Positions 8,794 through 16,882 of a stretch of DNA of 50,276 nucleotides are shown piece by piece. The position numbers and the translations under genes are program-made. The notes under the pieces were generated by a model. The model saw only the letters and a list, made by a program, of their open reading frames with translations. It was not told where the DNA came from and did not search any database. Source of the stretch: JADFOJ01 sp041580235 (GTDB taxonomy: Bacteria; Planctomycetota; Phycisphaerae; Phycisphaerales; SM1A02); assembly GCA_041580235.1 (NCBI GenBank), contig JBFGEG010000010.1, positions 1 to 50,276 of the forward strand, written 5' to 3'. Numbering within the stretch: the first letter of the stretch is position 1; each line of letters opens with the position of its first letter.

Positions 8794-11255
8794 GGTGCAC
8801 CGGCCGCGATCTGGACGGGCAGCACCGCCGTGGTCGGCATCAGACAGACCTTGTCGGTGCACACCTGATACACGATGCCGAGCTGCGGCTCGCCGCTGAC
8901 GGAGCCCGTCTGCTCGATACGAAGCGGCACCGACACCGTGCCCTTGTGAACGCGGATCTCGCCCTGGTACAGCTCGCCCGCCGGCCACGCCGCGGTCGCG
9001 GTGAGACCCTGGGCCCCGACGACCTGCACGTCGAGACCAATGAGGTTGGCCAGACCCGGCTCGTGGGCATTGATGTGGTAGCCGTCGGCGATCGTGATCA
9101 CGAGCTCGATGGTGGCGGGGATGCCGGGGACCACCGTCACCGACTCGGCGCTGGGCGTGATCGTGACCGGCTGCGCGCCGTCGGGCATCGTGGCCGGCAC
9201 CGCCGCGGCCAGATGCTGCGGGTGCGTTTCGGCGAGCCGATGCAGGGCCAGCACCGACTGGGCCGCGGAGACCGGATTCTCCGCCAGCGCGCTGGAGAGT
9301 CCCTTGAGGCTCGCGGTCGCCGTCTCCAGGTACCGGTCGTTGCTCGTCAGATCGTGGAGGTCCAGCAGGTTGTTGAGCATCACGCCGTTGCCGCAGGGGA
9401 CAGCGCCGTCGTAGGTGGTCTTGGTGCGCACGAAGAGGTCGGACTGGTCCGGCATCGTCTCGAAGTACCCGCCGAACCGTGTATCCCAGAAGCGATCCTT
9501 CGCCTGGGCGGCGAGCGTCTCGGCGGACTCCAGCCAGCGGGCCTCACCCGTCGCCTTGCGCAGGGCGATCAGACCGCGGATCATGAGGGCGTAGTCCTCC
9601 AGGAACCCGCTGACCTTGGTCTGCCCCTGGCGGTAGGAGCGTCGCAGGCCTCCGCCGTCGTCGCGGAGCGTCTCGAGCACGAAGTCGGCGGCTCGGGCCG
9701 CGGCGTCGACATAGTCCGCGCGCTCGAGCACCCGCCCCCCGTCCGCCATGCCGGCGATCATCAGGCCGTTCCAGCCGGCGAGGACCTTGTCGTCCGTGCC
9801 CGGCTGGTCTCGCGTGTCACGTACGGCGAGCAGGGCGGCGTTGATCTGCGCGATCCGCCGCTCGAGCTCGTCGACGTCGATCCCCTTCTCGGCGGCGAGG
9901 CGGGCCGGCGTGTCACGCAGGAACACGACGTTCTTGCGGCCGTCCTCCGGGTGGTGCGGGTCCTGGAAGTTCGCCCCGGCGTTGAAGCCGTAGACATCCA
10001 GGGCGAGGTCGAGGTCGGTCTCGAGCCCCGCCGCCGCCAGCGCCTCACGCACCTGATCGGCGGTCCAGATGTAGTTCTCCCCCTCGCGGGCGTTCACCTC
10101 GGCGTCCTGCGCGCTGTAGAACGCGCCGCCGGCACCGGTCATCTCCCGCAGCACGTAATCGAGAATCTCCCGGACGATCTGAGCGTAATACGCGTCGCCG
10201 CTGCGCTCGTAGGCGTCGGCGTACACGGAGGCGAGCTGTCCGTTGTCGTAGAGCATCTTCTCGAAGTGAGGCACCAGCCACTGGCGGTCCGTGCTGTAGC
10301 GGTGAAAGCCGCCGCCGACCTGGTCGTACATGCCGCCGGTGCCCATCCGGTCCAGCGTGTGCACCACGGCCGCCCTGACGTCCTCGCGGTCCCAGCCGGC
10401 ACCGATGAGCAGCTCGAGGTAGGACGGCATCGGGAATTTATTGGTGCCCTGGCCGAAGCCGCCGTCGGCGGTGTCGTACATGCTCATGAGCGTGTCCAGC
10501 GCCCGGGCGACCTGAGCCTCGCCGATCGGGCGGCTCCACGACGGCTGCGAGAGCTGCTGCACGACCAGCTCGGCCACCTGGTCGGCCTGGCCGAGGACGG
10601 CCTGCCGCTGGTCCTTCCAGGCGGCGGCCACGCGCTGCAGAAGTGTCCTGAAGCCGACGCGGCCGCCGCGGTCCTCCGGCGGGAAATAGGTCCCGGCCAC
10701 GATCGGCTTGAGCGTGCGCGGCTCCAGAAAGACCGACATCGGCCAGCCGCCCTGCCCCTGGTTGTAGATCACCGTCGCCGCCATGTAAATGTCGTCGACG
10801 TCGGGACGCTCCTCGCGATCCACCTTGATCGAAATGAAGTCCTTGTTCATCAGGGCGGCCGTCTGCTCGTCCTCGAAGCTCTCGCGCTCCATGACGTGGC
10901 ACCAGTAGCACGTCGAGTAGCCGATCGACAGGAAGATCAGCTTGTCCTGGGCCCGGGCGGCCTCGAACGCCTCCGGTCCCCACGGGTACCAGTCGACGGG
11001 GTTGTGGGCGTGCTGCAGAAGGTAGGGGCTGGTCTCATTGACGAGCCGGTTGGTGTGCTCGGTCCTGCCGGCCCCCGGGTCGGTGTGCGGCGGCGAGGCG
11101 GGCATGGTGGAGTCACTCCTGGTGGTGGGCTTCGGGGCGGTGTCCGGCATCCGCTCGGCCGGGGGCGGGGCCGCCGCCGACTCGGCGGGAGCCTGCTCAC
11201 ATCCGGCCGAGCCCACGGTGATCACGATCGCCGCCGCGATGCATCGCTTGATCAT
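8790..11255 (-). CDS. DUF255/thioredoxin-domain lipoprotein with DsbD-type C-terminal domain
   Basis: 821 residues. The N-terminus is a lipoprotein-like signal (TVGSAGC) followed by a Pro/Ala/Ser-rich spacer to about residue 60. The YyaL/DsbH thioredoxin-like domain follows, with its CYWCH active site at residues 116-120 and the family sequence VMERESFED. An alpha/alpha-barrel-like region with DNGQLASVYADAYERSG-type motifs runs to about 690. The last about 110 residues resemble the N-terminal domain of DsbD (YHINAHEP, then VCTDKVCLMP with two Cys). So it combines a putative dithiol site with a second cysteine-bearing domain, suggesting periplasmic thiol-disulfide work. CYWCH is conserved in this family and is not a heme site. 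Start: the ATG at 11255 is preferred; an in-frame GTG lies two codons upstream. Coupled to the OPT gene. Confidence 0.85.
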   Translation of the reverse strand: MIKRCIAAAIVITVGSAGCEQAPAESAAAPPPAERMPDTAPKPTTRSDSTMPASPPHTDPGAGRTEHTNRLVNETSPYLLQHAHNPVDWYPWGPEAFEAARAQDKLIFLSIGYSTCYWCHVMERESFEDEQTAALMNKDFISIKVDREERPDVDDIYMAATVIYNQGQGGWPMSVFLEPRTLKPIVAGTYFPPEDRGGRVGFRTLLQRVAAAWKDQRQAVLGQADQVAELVVQQLSQPSWSRPIGEAQVARALDTLMSMYDTADGGFGQGTNKFPMPSYLELLIGAGWDREDVRAAVVHTLDRMGTGGMYDQVGGGFHRYSTDRQWLVPHFEKMLYDNGQLASVYADAYERSGDAYYAQIVREILDYVLREMTGAGGAFYSAQDAEVNAREGENYIWTADQVREALAAAGLETDLDLALDVYGFNAGANFQDPHHPEDGRKNVVFLRDTPARLAAEKGIDVDELERRIAQINAALLAVRDTRDQPGTDDKVLAGWNGLMIAGMADGGRVLERADYVDAAARAADFVLETLRDDGGGLRRSYRQGQTKVSGFLEDYALMIRGLIALRKATGEARWLESAETLAAQAKDRFWDTRFGGYFETMPDQSDLFVRTKTTYDGAVPCGNGVMLNNLLDLHDLTSNDRYLETATASLKGLSSALAENPVSAAQSVLALHRLAETHPQHLAAAVPATMPDGAQPVTITPSAESVTVVPGIPATIELVITIADGYHINAHEPGLANLIGLDVQVVGAQGLTATAAWPAGELYQGEIRVHKGTVSVPLRIEQTGSVSGEPQLGIVYQVCTDKVCLMPTTAVLPVQIAAGAP

Positions 11256-11275
11256 GGCCACATGGTATGAGAAGT

Positions 11276-12352
11276 TCAGAGAATGCGGGTCGCCCGCGGA
11301 TACGACCCCAGCACCTTCAACGAGACACAGTGACGCCGGGCGTCCTCGAGGGCCTGGATCATCGCCGGGTCGCTGCGGTGCCCCTCGCAGTCGATGAAGA
11401 AGGTGTACTCCCAGTTGGTCCGGCCGCTGGGACGCTTGTCGATGTGGCTGAGGTTGATACTGGCGTCCCGAAAGACCGTCAGCACGTCCACCAGGGCGCC
11501 CGGCTTGTCGGCCGTGACGAACATGATGGTCGTCTTGTCGTCGCCTGACGGCAGCGCCTCCTGCCGGGCGGCGACCAGGAAGCGTGTGATGTTGTTGGGC
11601 TTGTCCTGGATCTGCTCATGCACCGGGTTGACGCCGTACAGCTCGCCGGCCAGGGTCGAGCCGATGGCCGCCGAGCCTGCTTCGGCCGCGGCCCGCTTGA
11701 CGGCGGCGGCGGAGCTCTCCATGGGGATCAGCTCGGCGTCGGGGTAGTTGCGGGCGAGCCACCGGCGGCACTGGTTGAAGACCTCGCGTTTCGAGTAGAT
11801 GCGACTGATCTCGGCCGCGGGGACGTTGGCCAGAAACGCCTGGGTGACGTCGATGAGCGCCTCGGCGTAGATCGTGACCTCGTGCTGAGCCAGCGCGTCG
11901 AGCGTGTCGATGATGCCGCCGCCGATCGAGTTCTCGTACGGCACGAGCCCGTAGTGGCACCGCCCGGCGGCGACCTCCTCGATGACGTTGTCGATCGTGC
12001 CGAGGTCGGCGCACTCCACCGACGAGCCGAAGTGACGCACGGCGGCGATGTGGCTGAACGATCCGGGCGGGCCGAGAAAGCCCACCCGCAACGGCAGCTC
12101 CAGGCTGAAGCTGCCCGACATGAGCTCCCGGTAGATCGCCTCGATCGTGCGGTCGGACAACGGACCCGGGTTGGCGGCCAGGGCGCGGGCGAGCACCTCG
12201 GCCTCGCGGTGCGGCGCGTAGACGGGCGTCCCCTTCGTCTGCTTTGCCTTGCCGACCTCGACGACGATGCGGGCCCGCTCGCTGAGGATCTCGACGAGGC
12301 GCTGATCGATCTCGTCGATCCGTCGGCGAAGGTCCGTCAGATGGGGTTCCAT
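11276..12352 (-). CDS. pheA: Chorismate mutase/prephenate dehydratase (P-protein)
   Basis: 358-residue bifunctional cytoplasmic enzyme making prephenate and then phenylpyruvate for phenylalanine synthesis. An AroQ-type chorismate mutase domain spans about 1-85 (LRRRIDEIDQRLVEIL, with KAKQTKG and YAPHREAEV). The prephenate dehydratase domain starts at VGFLGPPGSFS (about 90) and ends with the NITRFLV active-site segment. A C-terminal ACT domain carries PGALVDVL, part of the Phe-binding site. The second ACT motif, usually ESRP, reads DKRP here, so feedback inhibition may be altered. Start: ATG at 12352 fits the family; an in-frame ATG at 12400 would add 16 residues with no domain content. Monocistronic or first of a leftward unit. 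Confidence 0.95.
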   Translation of the reverse strand: MEPHLTDLRRRIDEIDQRLVEILSERARIVVEVGKAKQTKGTPVYAPHREAEVLARALAANPGPLSDRTIEAIYRELMSGSFSLELPLRVGFLGPPGSFSHIAAVRHFGSSVECADLGTIDNVIEEVAAGRCHYGLVPYENSIGGGIIDTLDALAQHEVTIYAEALIDVTQAFLANVPAAEISRIYSKREVFNQCRRWLARNYPDAELIPMESSAAAVKRAAAEAGSAAIGSTLAGELYGVNPVHEQIQDKPNNITRFLVAARQEALPSGDDKTTIMFVTADKPGALVDVLTVFRDASINLSHIDKRPSGRTNWEYTFFIDCEGHRSDPAMIQALEDARRHCVSLKVLGSYPRATRIL

Positions 12353-12529
12353 CGCGTTATCAGACGCGGACGTATCTTTTTGTTGCGTCGAACGTTGCAT
12401 ACACGCACGCCGGGGGTTCCCGGCCCTCGGGATACGGCTATAGTGTGCGCTGGTTCGGAGGGTTTGGCGGCAACTTCGCGGGCCGAAAACGGAACAAACC
12501 AGTGACGCCGTTGTCTCCAGAGTAGCCCC

Positions 12530-13426
12530 ATGCAGGATTTGACGCAGAGGATCGCCGAGTTGCCCTGGGCGGCAATGTTGCCGGTGGGCCTGCTGTTTCT
12601 CGTGGGCCTGGTGCTGTGGGCGACGGGCCGCCGGGTCCTGCGGACCGTCTTTGCGGCGGCGGGCCTGCTGACCGGCATTGTCGTCGGCCTCGCCCTGAGC
12701 GAGCACGAGCGGGTCGCGTCGCTCAATATCCCGACCTGGGCCGTGACCGTGGCCGCCGCGCTGCTGCTGGCCATCGTGGCCGCGGCGGCGTACCGCCTGG
12801 TGCTGGCCGCCTCGGTGGCGGCGCTGCTCGGTCTGGTGGCGCCGCTGGGCGTGTTCACCGCAGCCGAGATGGGCGCCGTCACGATCGAGCAGGGCGAGAT
12901 GATCGTCCAGCCGCCTCTGCCCGCCGGCGAGCCGGACTGGTGGCAGGACGTCCTGGAGCACGGCGCCGAAACACCGCAGGTCGCGGAGATCGACGAGGCC
13001 CTCGAGGCTCTCGGCGCCGCCGTGGTCGAGACCTCCGAGACCGAAACCGAGCAGCAGCTTCCCCTCTGGCGACGGTGGACCGAGCGCGCCCGCACCGTTG
13101 CCGTCGACGTTACGACCGGTGTGTGGGACCGCAGCCCGCAACCGTTGCGCTGGATCATGGCGGCCTCGATGGCCGTCGGTCTGCTGCTCGGCCTGTTCCT
13201 CGGTGCGGCTGCACCTTCGATGAGCGCCGCCATCCTCACCGCGCTGAGCGGCTCGCTGCTTCTGATCGGCACCAGCTGGACCGTCGTCACGCGGGCCGGC
13301 TGGACCGCCGACTGGATGCCGAGCTCCACGCCCCAGTGGCTTGCCTGGTGGCTGATCGCCGCAGTTATCGGTCTCGGCGTTCAGTGGATGTTTCGGGCGA
13401 AGCGTGCCGATAAGTCCGCGAGCTAA
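12530..13426 (+). CDS. Membrane protein of unknown function
   Basis: 298 residues. Hydrophobic segments lie at about 15-32, 38-58, 68-105 and near the C-terminus at about 202-228, 235-255 and 268-288. A soluble acidic stretch between (about 115-195) contains DEALEALGAAVVETSETETEQQ, followed by a basic amphipathic region. I do not recognise the family. It is followed 53 bases later by another polytopic protein of similar layout, and the two probably work together. A TATAGT hexamer at 12439-12444 could be its -10 element, but no convincing -35 accompanies it. Confidence 0.7.
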   Translation: MQDLTQRIAELPWAAMLPVGLLFLVGLVLWATGRRVLRTVFAAAGLLTGIVVGLALSEHERVASLNIPTWAVTVAAALLLAIVAAAAYRLVLAASVAALLGLVAPLGVFTAAEMGAVTIEQGEMIVQPPLPAGEPDWWQDVLEHGAETPQVAEIDEALEALGAAVVETSETETEQQLPLWRRWTERARTVAVDVTTGVWDRSPQPLRWIMAASMAVGLLLGLFLGAAAPSMSAAILTALSGSLLLIGTSWTVVTRAGWTADWMPSSTPQWLAWWLIAAVIGLGVQWMFRAKRADKSAS

Positions 13427-13479
13427 TCGCCGACTGGGCACGCTCTGCAACCCGAACGTCCACACACCGAGGCACACCG

Positions 13480-14196
13480 ATGATCGACCCGCTCGTTATG
13501 CTCGCCGCCGAGGAAGGCGCCCGCAGCCCTCTGGAAGTCGCCAACGGGGCCGTGGCCCGTCTGGACTTCCTGAACCACCCGCAGGAACTGATCGCGGCTC
13601 TGGCCAACGTGCACATCGTGTGGGCATCGGTGCTGGTGGTCACCGGCGCGTTGTGCGTCCTCAACGGCTACCGCTGGCACAAGTACGTGATCATTCTTTG
13701 CGCCTTTCTGGGCGGCCTGGGGCTTGGGCACCTGCTGAGCCGGCAGATGGGCCAATCGCGTATTGTCATGGCCGCGATCGGCCTTTTGTGCGCGGTGGTG
13801 GCCACCCCCCTGCTGCGGTTTGCGGTGGCCATCTTCGGAGGCCTCACGGGAGCGTTCATCGGGGCCAACGCCTGGACGGCCTTCAGCAACTCGCCCGACG
13901 CCCATTTGGCCGGGGCGGGCATGGGCTTCATCGGCCTGGGGCTCGCCGCGTTCATCATGTACAAGCTCGTGATCGTGCTGTTCACGTCGATCGGCGGCGC
14001 GGCCATGGCAGTGCTCGGCGCGTTGACGCTGATGCTCCACGTGCCGGCCTGGGAGGAGTCGATCCGCAGCAGCCTCCAGTCAAACGACCTGCTGCTTCCC
14101 CTGCTGGTGACCGTGGCCGCCGTGTCGGGGCTGGTCCTCCAGCACAGCGAGATCACCAACCGCGGTGATGAGGATCCCGAGCCCAGCCACGCCTAG
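13480..14196 (+). CDS. Polytopic membrane protein, possible DUF4203/TM198-like
   Basis: 238 residues with about seven hydrophobic helices after an about 40-residue N-terminal lead. The pattern GYRWHKYVIILCAFLGGLGLG followed by repeated Gly-rich helices (AVAIFGGLTGAFIGANAW, GMGFIGLGLAAFIMYKLV) resembles the repeated helices of the DUF4203/TM198 membrane family, whose role is unknown. This assignment is tentative. It sits 53 bases after another membrane protein gene on the same strand. The C-terminus is short and charged (DEDPEPSHA). Confidence 0.65.
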   Translation: MIDPLVMLAAEEGARSPLEVANGAVARLDFLNHPQELIAALANVHIVWASVLVVTGALCVLNGYRWHKYVIILCAFLGGLGLGHLLSRQMGQSRIVMAAIGLLCAVVATPLLRFAVAIFGGLTGAFIGANAWTAFSNSPDAHLAGAGMGFIGLGLAAFIMYKLVIVLFTSIGGAAMAVLGALTLMLHVPAWEESIRSSLQSNDLLLPLLVTVAAVSGLVLQHSEITNRGDEDPEPSHA

Positions 14197-14257
14197 AACC
14201 CCTCAAGCCCGCGGCCTGTCGGCCCGATACGCGCGGTGACGCGAAGCCGTCGCCGCC

Positions 14258-15328
14258 ATGTCCATCCCCGCCACACTCCGCCGCGCGAGCATGCTCCTGG
14301 ACAACACGCGGTATGCGCTGGCGCCCCGCAAGCCCCGGTTGATCTACAAGCTCGCCCGCAACCACCTGCTCGTGCGGCTGGGCCGGCGTCTGCCGAGGTC
14401 GCTGTGCATCGCGGTTGACTACCGCTGCAACCTGACCTGCGTGCACTGCTCGGCCCGCAGCCTCGACAACCCGTGCCAGCCGCCGATGTCGCTCGATCAG
14501 TACCGCACGCTCGCTCGCGAAGCCGAGTCTCTGGGGTTCTTCAACATCCAGTTCACCGGCGGCGAGCCCCTCGTGCGGAAGGACCTCGAGCAGATCATTT
14601 CCGTCTTTCACCCGCGCAGGAACCTGATCATGATCAGCACCAACGCGACGCTGATCACCGAGAAGCGTGCGCGGAGCCTCAAGACGGCCGGCGTGGACGT
14701 GCTCAGCGTGTCGCTGGACAGCGTCGATCCCGACGTGCACGATGCGTTCCGCGGACGCAAGGGCGCGTGGCGGCGCACCGTGGACGCCGTGAAGATCGCG
14801 CAGCGGGCGGGGCTGGCGGTGTCGCTCAGCGCGGTGGTTACCCACCAGAACATCCGCTCCGACGACCTCGAGCAGCTCGCCGGGTTCGTCAAGAGCCTCG
14901 GCTGCGGGATGCAGCTCAACTGGGCATGCCCCGTGGGTGCATGGGCGGGCAAGCGCGACGCGCGTCTCACCGAGGACGACATGCAGCACCTGTTCCGTTT
15001 CCAGCAGCGGCACCATCACGTCCGGACGGACTTCGACGGTAACTACCGGCACCGGGGGTGCCCCGCCGTCAAGGAGATGATGTACGTCACCGTCCAGGGC
15101 GAGTTCCTGCCCTGCGCGTTCATCCCCATCAGCTATGGCAACGTCACGACCGAGCCGCTGGCGGCCATCCGGCAGCGAACCCTGCAGGACCCCGTCTACC
15201 AGCGGTACTGGAACCGCTGCCTCTCGGCGTGCAACGACTCCTTCTACGAGAAGTACCTGACCCCGACCTTCGAGCAGTCCCCGCTGCCCAGCTCAGCGCT
15301 CGACCGGCGCGAGTCCGTCGCCGCCTGA
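14258..15328 (+). CDS. Radical SAM protein with SPASM-like C-terminus
   Basis: 356 residues. The CX3CX2C cluster motif is CNLTCVHC with Cys57, Cys61 and Cys64, which bind the 4Fe-4S cluster that cleaves S-adenosylmethionine. The glycine-rich SAM-binding motif FTGGEPLVRKDLE follows at about residue 97, and STNATLIT is the next conserved strand. The last about 100 residues carry further cysteines (RGCPAVKEMM, FLPCAFIP, RCLSACNDSF) in the spacing of a SPASM-type auxiliary cluster. Such proteins modify peptides, heme precursors or cofactors; the substrate is not evident. No precursor peptide gene is seen alongside. The 3' end overlaps the end of nuoN on the other strand by 36 bases. Confidence 0.88.
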   Translation: MSIPATLRRASMLLDNTRYALAPRKPRLIYKLARNHLLVRLGRRLPRSLCIAVDYRCNLTCVHCSARSLDNPCQPPMSLDQYRTLAREAESLGFFNIQFTGGEPLVRKDLEQIISVFHPRRNLIMISTNATLITEKRARSLKTAGVDVLSVSLDSVDPDVHDAFRGRKGAWRRTVDAVKIAQRAGLAVSLSAVVTHQNIRSDDLEQLAGFVKSLGCGMQLNWACPVGAWAGKRDARLTEDDMQHLFRFQQRHHHVRTDFDGNYRHRGCPAVKEMMYVTVQGEFLPCAFIPISYGNVTTEPLAAIRQRTLQDPVYQRYWNRCLSACNDSFYEKYLTPTFEQSPLPSSALDRRESVAA

Positions 15329-16882
15329 CTCGCCGGCGTGCGAGAGATCGACGGCGGCGGGGGTGTCGCCGGCGGGTGTCGTGGTCGCTGCGGGCATGAG
15401 CTTGTTGGCGAAGAAGGGCGCGACGAGCAGGGTGAGGGCCGTGAGCACGGCGGCCACGCGGGGCCACGCCACGGGCCGGCGGGTGATCGTCTCGCTCTGG
15501 GGGCTGGGCATGGCCAGGATGGGGAGACCGACCAGACGCAGGTAGTACCACGCGCTGACGGCGCTGTTGAGGGCGGCGATCACCACCAGCGGCAGCCGTT
15601 CGGCCTGGATGCCGGCCACGAACAGATACAGCTTGCCCACGAACCCCAGCAGCGGGGGAAAGCCGATCAGCGACAGAGCCGCGATGGCCATGACGACGGC
15701 CATCAGGGGATGGCGGTGCCGCAGGCCGGCCAGATCGTCGAGCGACTCGATCTCCTCGCCGCGGCGCTCCAGCCCGCACAGGACGGCAAAGGCCGCCGTG
15801 TTCATCACGCCGTAGGCGAGCAGGTAGAACAGCACCGCGTTGAGACCGAGCCCCGGCCCCGCGATGACCCCGATGAGCAGGTAACCGCTATGGGCGATCG
15901 AGCTGTAGGCGAGCAGACGCTTGGCCGAGCGCTGCAGCATCGCGCCCACGTTGCCGAGCGTCATCGTGAGTACCGCGATCATCCACAGCGTCACCAGGAT
16001 CGGCTGCGGCAGACCGGCCGCGCCCGACGCCTCGTGACCCGACCAACCGACGGTCCCCAGCAGCAGGATGAACGCGATCATGCCCGCCGTCTTGGGGACG
16101 AACGCCAGGAACGCGGTGACGGGTGACGCAGCGCCCTCGTAGACGTCGGCAGCGTAAAAGTGCATCGGGACGGCCACGATCTTGTAGGACACGCCCAAGA
16201 GGGCCAGGATCATGCCCACGATGGACAGGCGGCTGAGTCCACCCGATGCCGCCTGGTCGGCCATGGCCTGACGCATCTCGGTGAGCACGATCGTCCCCGT
16301 GGCGCCGTAGAGCAGCGCGAAACCGTACAGGAACAGGGCCGCGGCCAGGGCGCCCAGGAAGAAGTACTTCACCGCGGCTTCCTGCGCCTTGGTCGACGGC
16401 CGGCTGATGGCGACCATGATGTAGGTGGGCAGCGACGTCAGCTCCAGGGCCAGGAACAGCCAGATCAGGTCGTTGGCGTTGCAGACCAGCATCACGCCGA
16501 TGAGGCTCAGCAGGAAGAACGCGAAGAACTCGCCCCGGCTCACGCGGATGGGGTCGAAGCGGGCCCGGCCGCTGCGCATCTCGCCTTCGAGCCCCCGATC
16601 GATCAAGCCCACCGAGAGCATGGCCAGCACGATGCCGATCGCGCAGACGACCATCTTGACGTAGGGACCCAGCGCGGGCATGAGCAGCGCGGCGCGGCCC
16701 AGACGGTCGGCGTCGGCATAGATGAACGGGATCGCGACCAGCGCCACCGCGAGAAAGAAGCTCACCACGTAGGGAGCCGAGTCCCGGGCGAGCTTCGACG
16801 GCGAGAGGCCCATGACCGAAACCGCGACTGCGCCCACGAACAGCCAGATCTCGGGGATGAGGAACCACAGCTTGTCACCCAT
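15293..16882 (-). CDS. nuoN: NADH-quinone oxidoreductase subunit N
   Basis: 529-residue antiporter-like subunit of the proton-pumping membrane arm of complex I. It has about 14 membrane helices with ALELTSLPTYIMVAISR, the YFFLGALAAALFLYGFALLYG block, KIVAVPMHFYAADVYEGA (pumping Lys and VYEGA signature) and SSIAHSGYLLIG. This is the last gene of a nuoJKLMN unit. Its ATG overlaps the nuoM stop by 8 bases. Its 3' end overlaps the convergent radical SAM gene by 36 bases. Confidence 0.95.
   Translation of the reverse strand: MGDKLWFLIPEIWLFVGAVAVSVMGLSPSKLARDSAPYVVSFFLAVALVAIPFIYADADRLGRAALLMPALGPYVKMVVCAIGIVLAMLSVGLIDRGLEGEMRSGRARFDPIRVSRGEFFAFFLLSLIGVMLVCNANDLIWLFLALELTSLPTYIMVAISRPSTKAQEAAVKYFFLGALAAALFLYGFALLYGATGTIVLTEMRQAMADQAASGGLSRLSIVGMILALLGVSYKIVAVPMHFYAADVYEGAASPVTAFLAFVPKTAGMIAFILLLGTVGWSGHEASGAAGLPQPILVTLWMIAVLTMTLGNVGAMLQRSAKRLLAYSSIAHSGYLLIGVIAGPGLGLNAVLFYLLAYGVMNTAAFAVLCGLERRGEEIESLDDLAGLRHRHPLMAVVMAIAALSLIGFPPLLGFVGKLYLFVAGIQAERLPLVVIAALNSAVSAWYYLRLVGLPILAMPSPQSETITRRPVAWPRVAAVLTALTLLVAPFFANKLMPAATTTPAGDTPAAVDLSHAGESGGDGLAPVER

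Noticed and set aside
10896..10912. CYWCH as a possible c-type heme site in the DUF255 lipoprotein
   Set aside because: It is the conserved thioredoxin-like active site of the YyaL/DUF255 family.
8946..11270. 774-codon open frame on the plus strand opposite the DUF255 gene
   Set aside because: A GC-rich shadow: composition is Arg/Val/His/Gly-heavy with no domain, and the opposite frame holds an obvious conserved protein.
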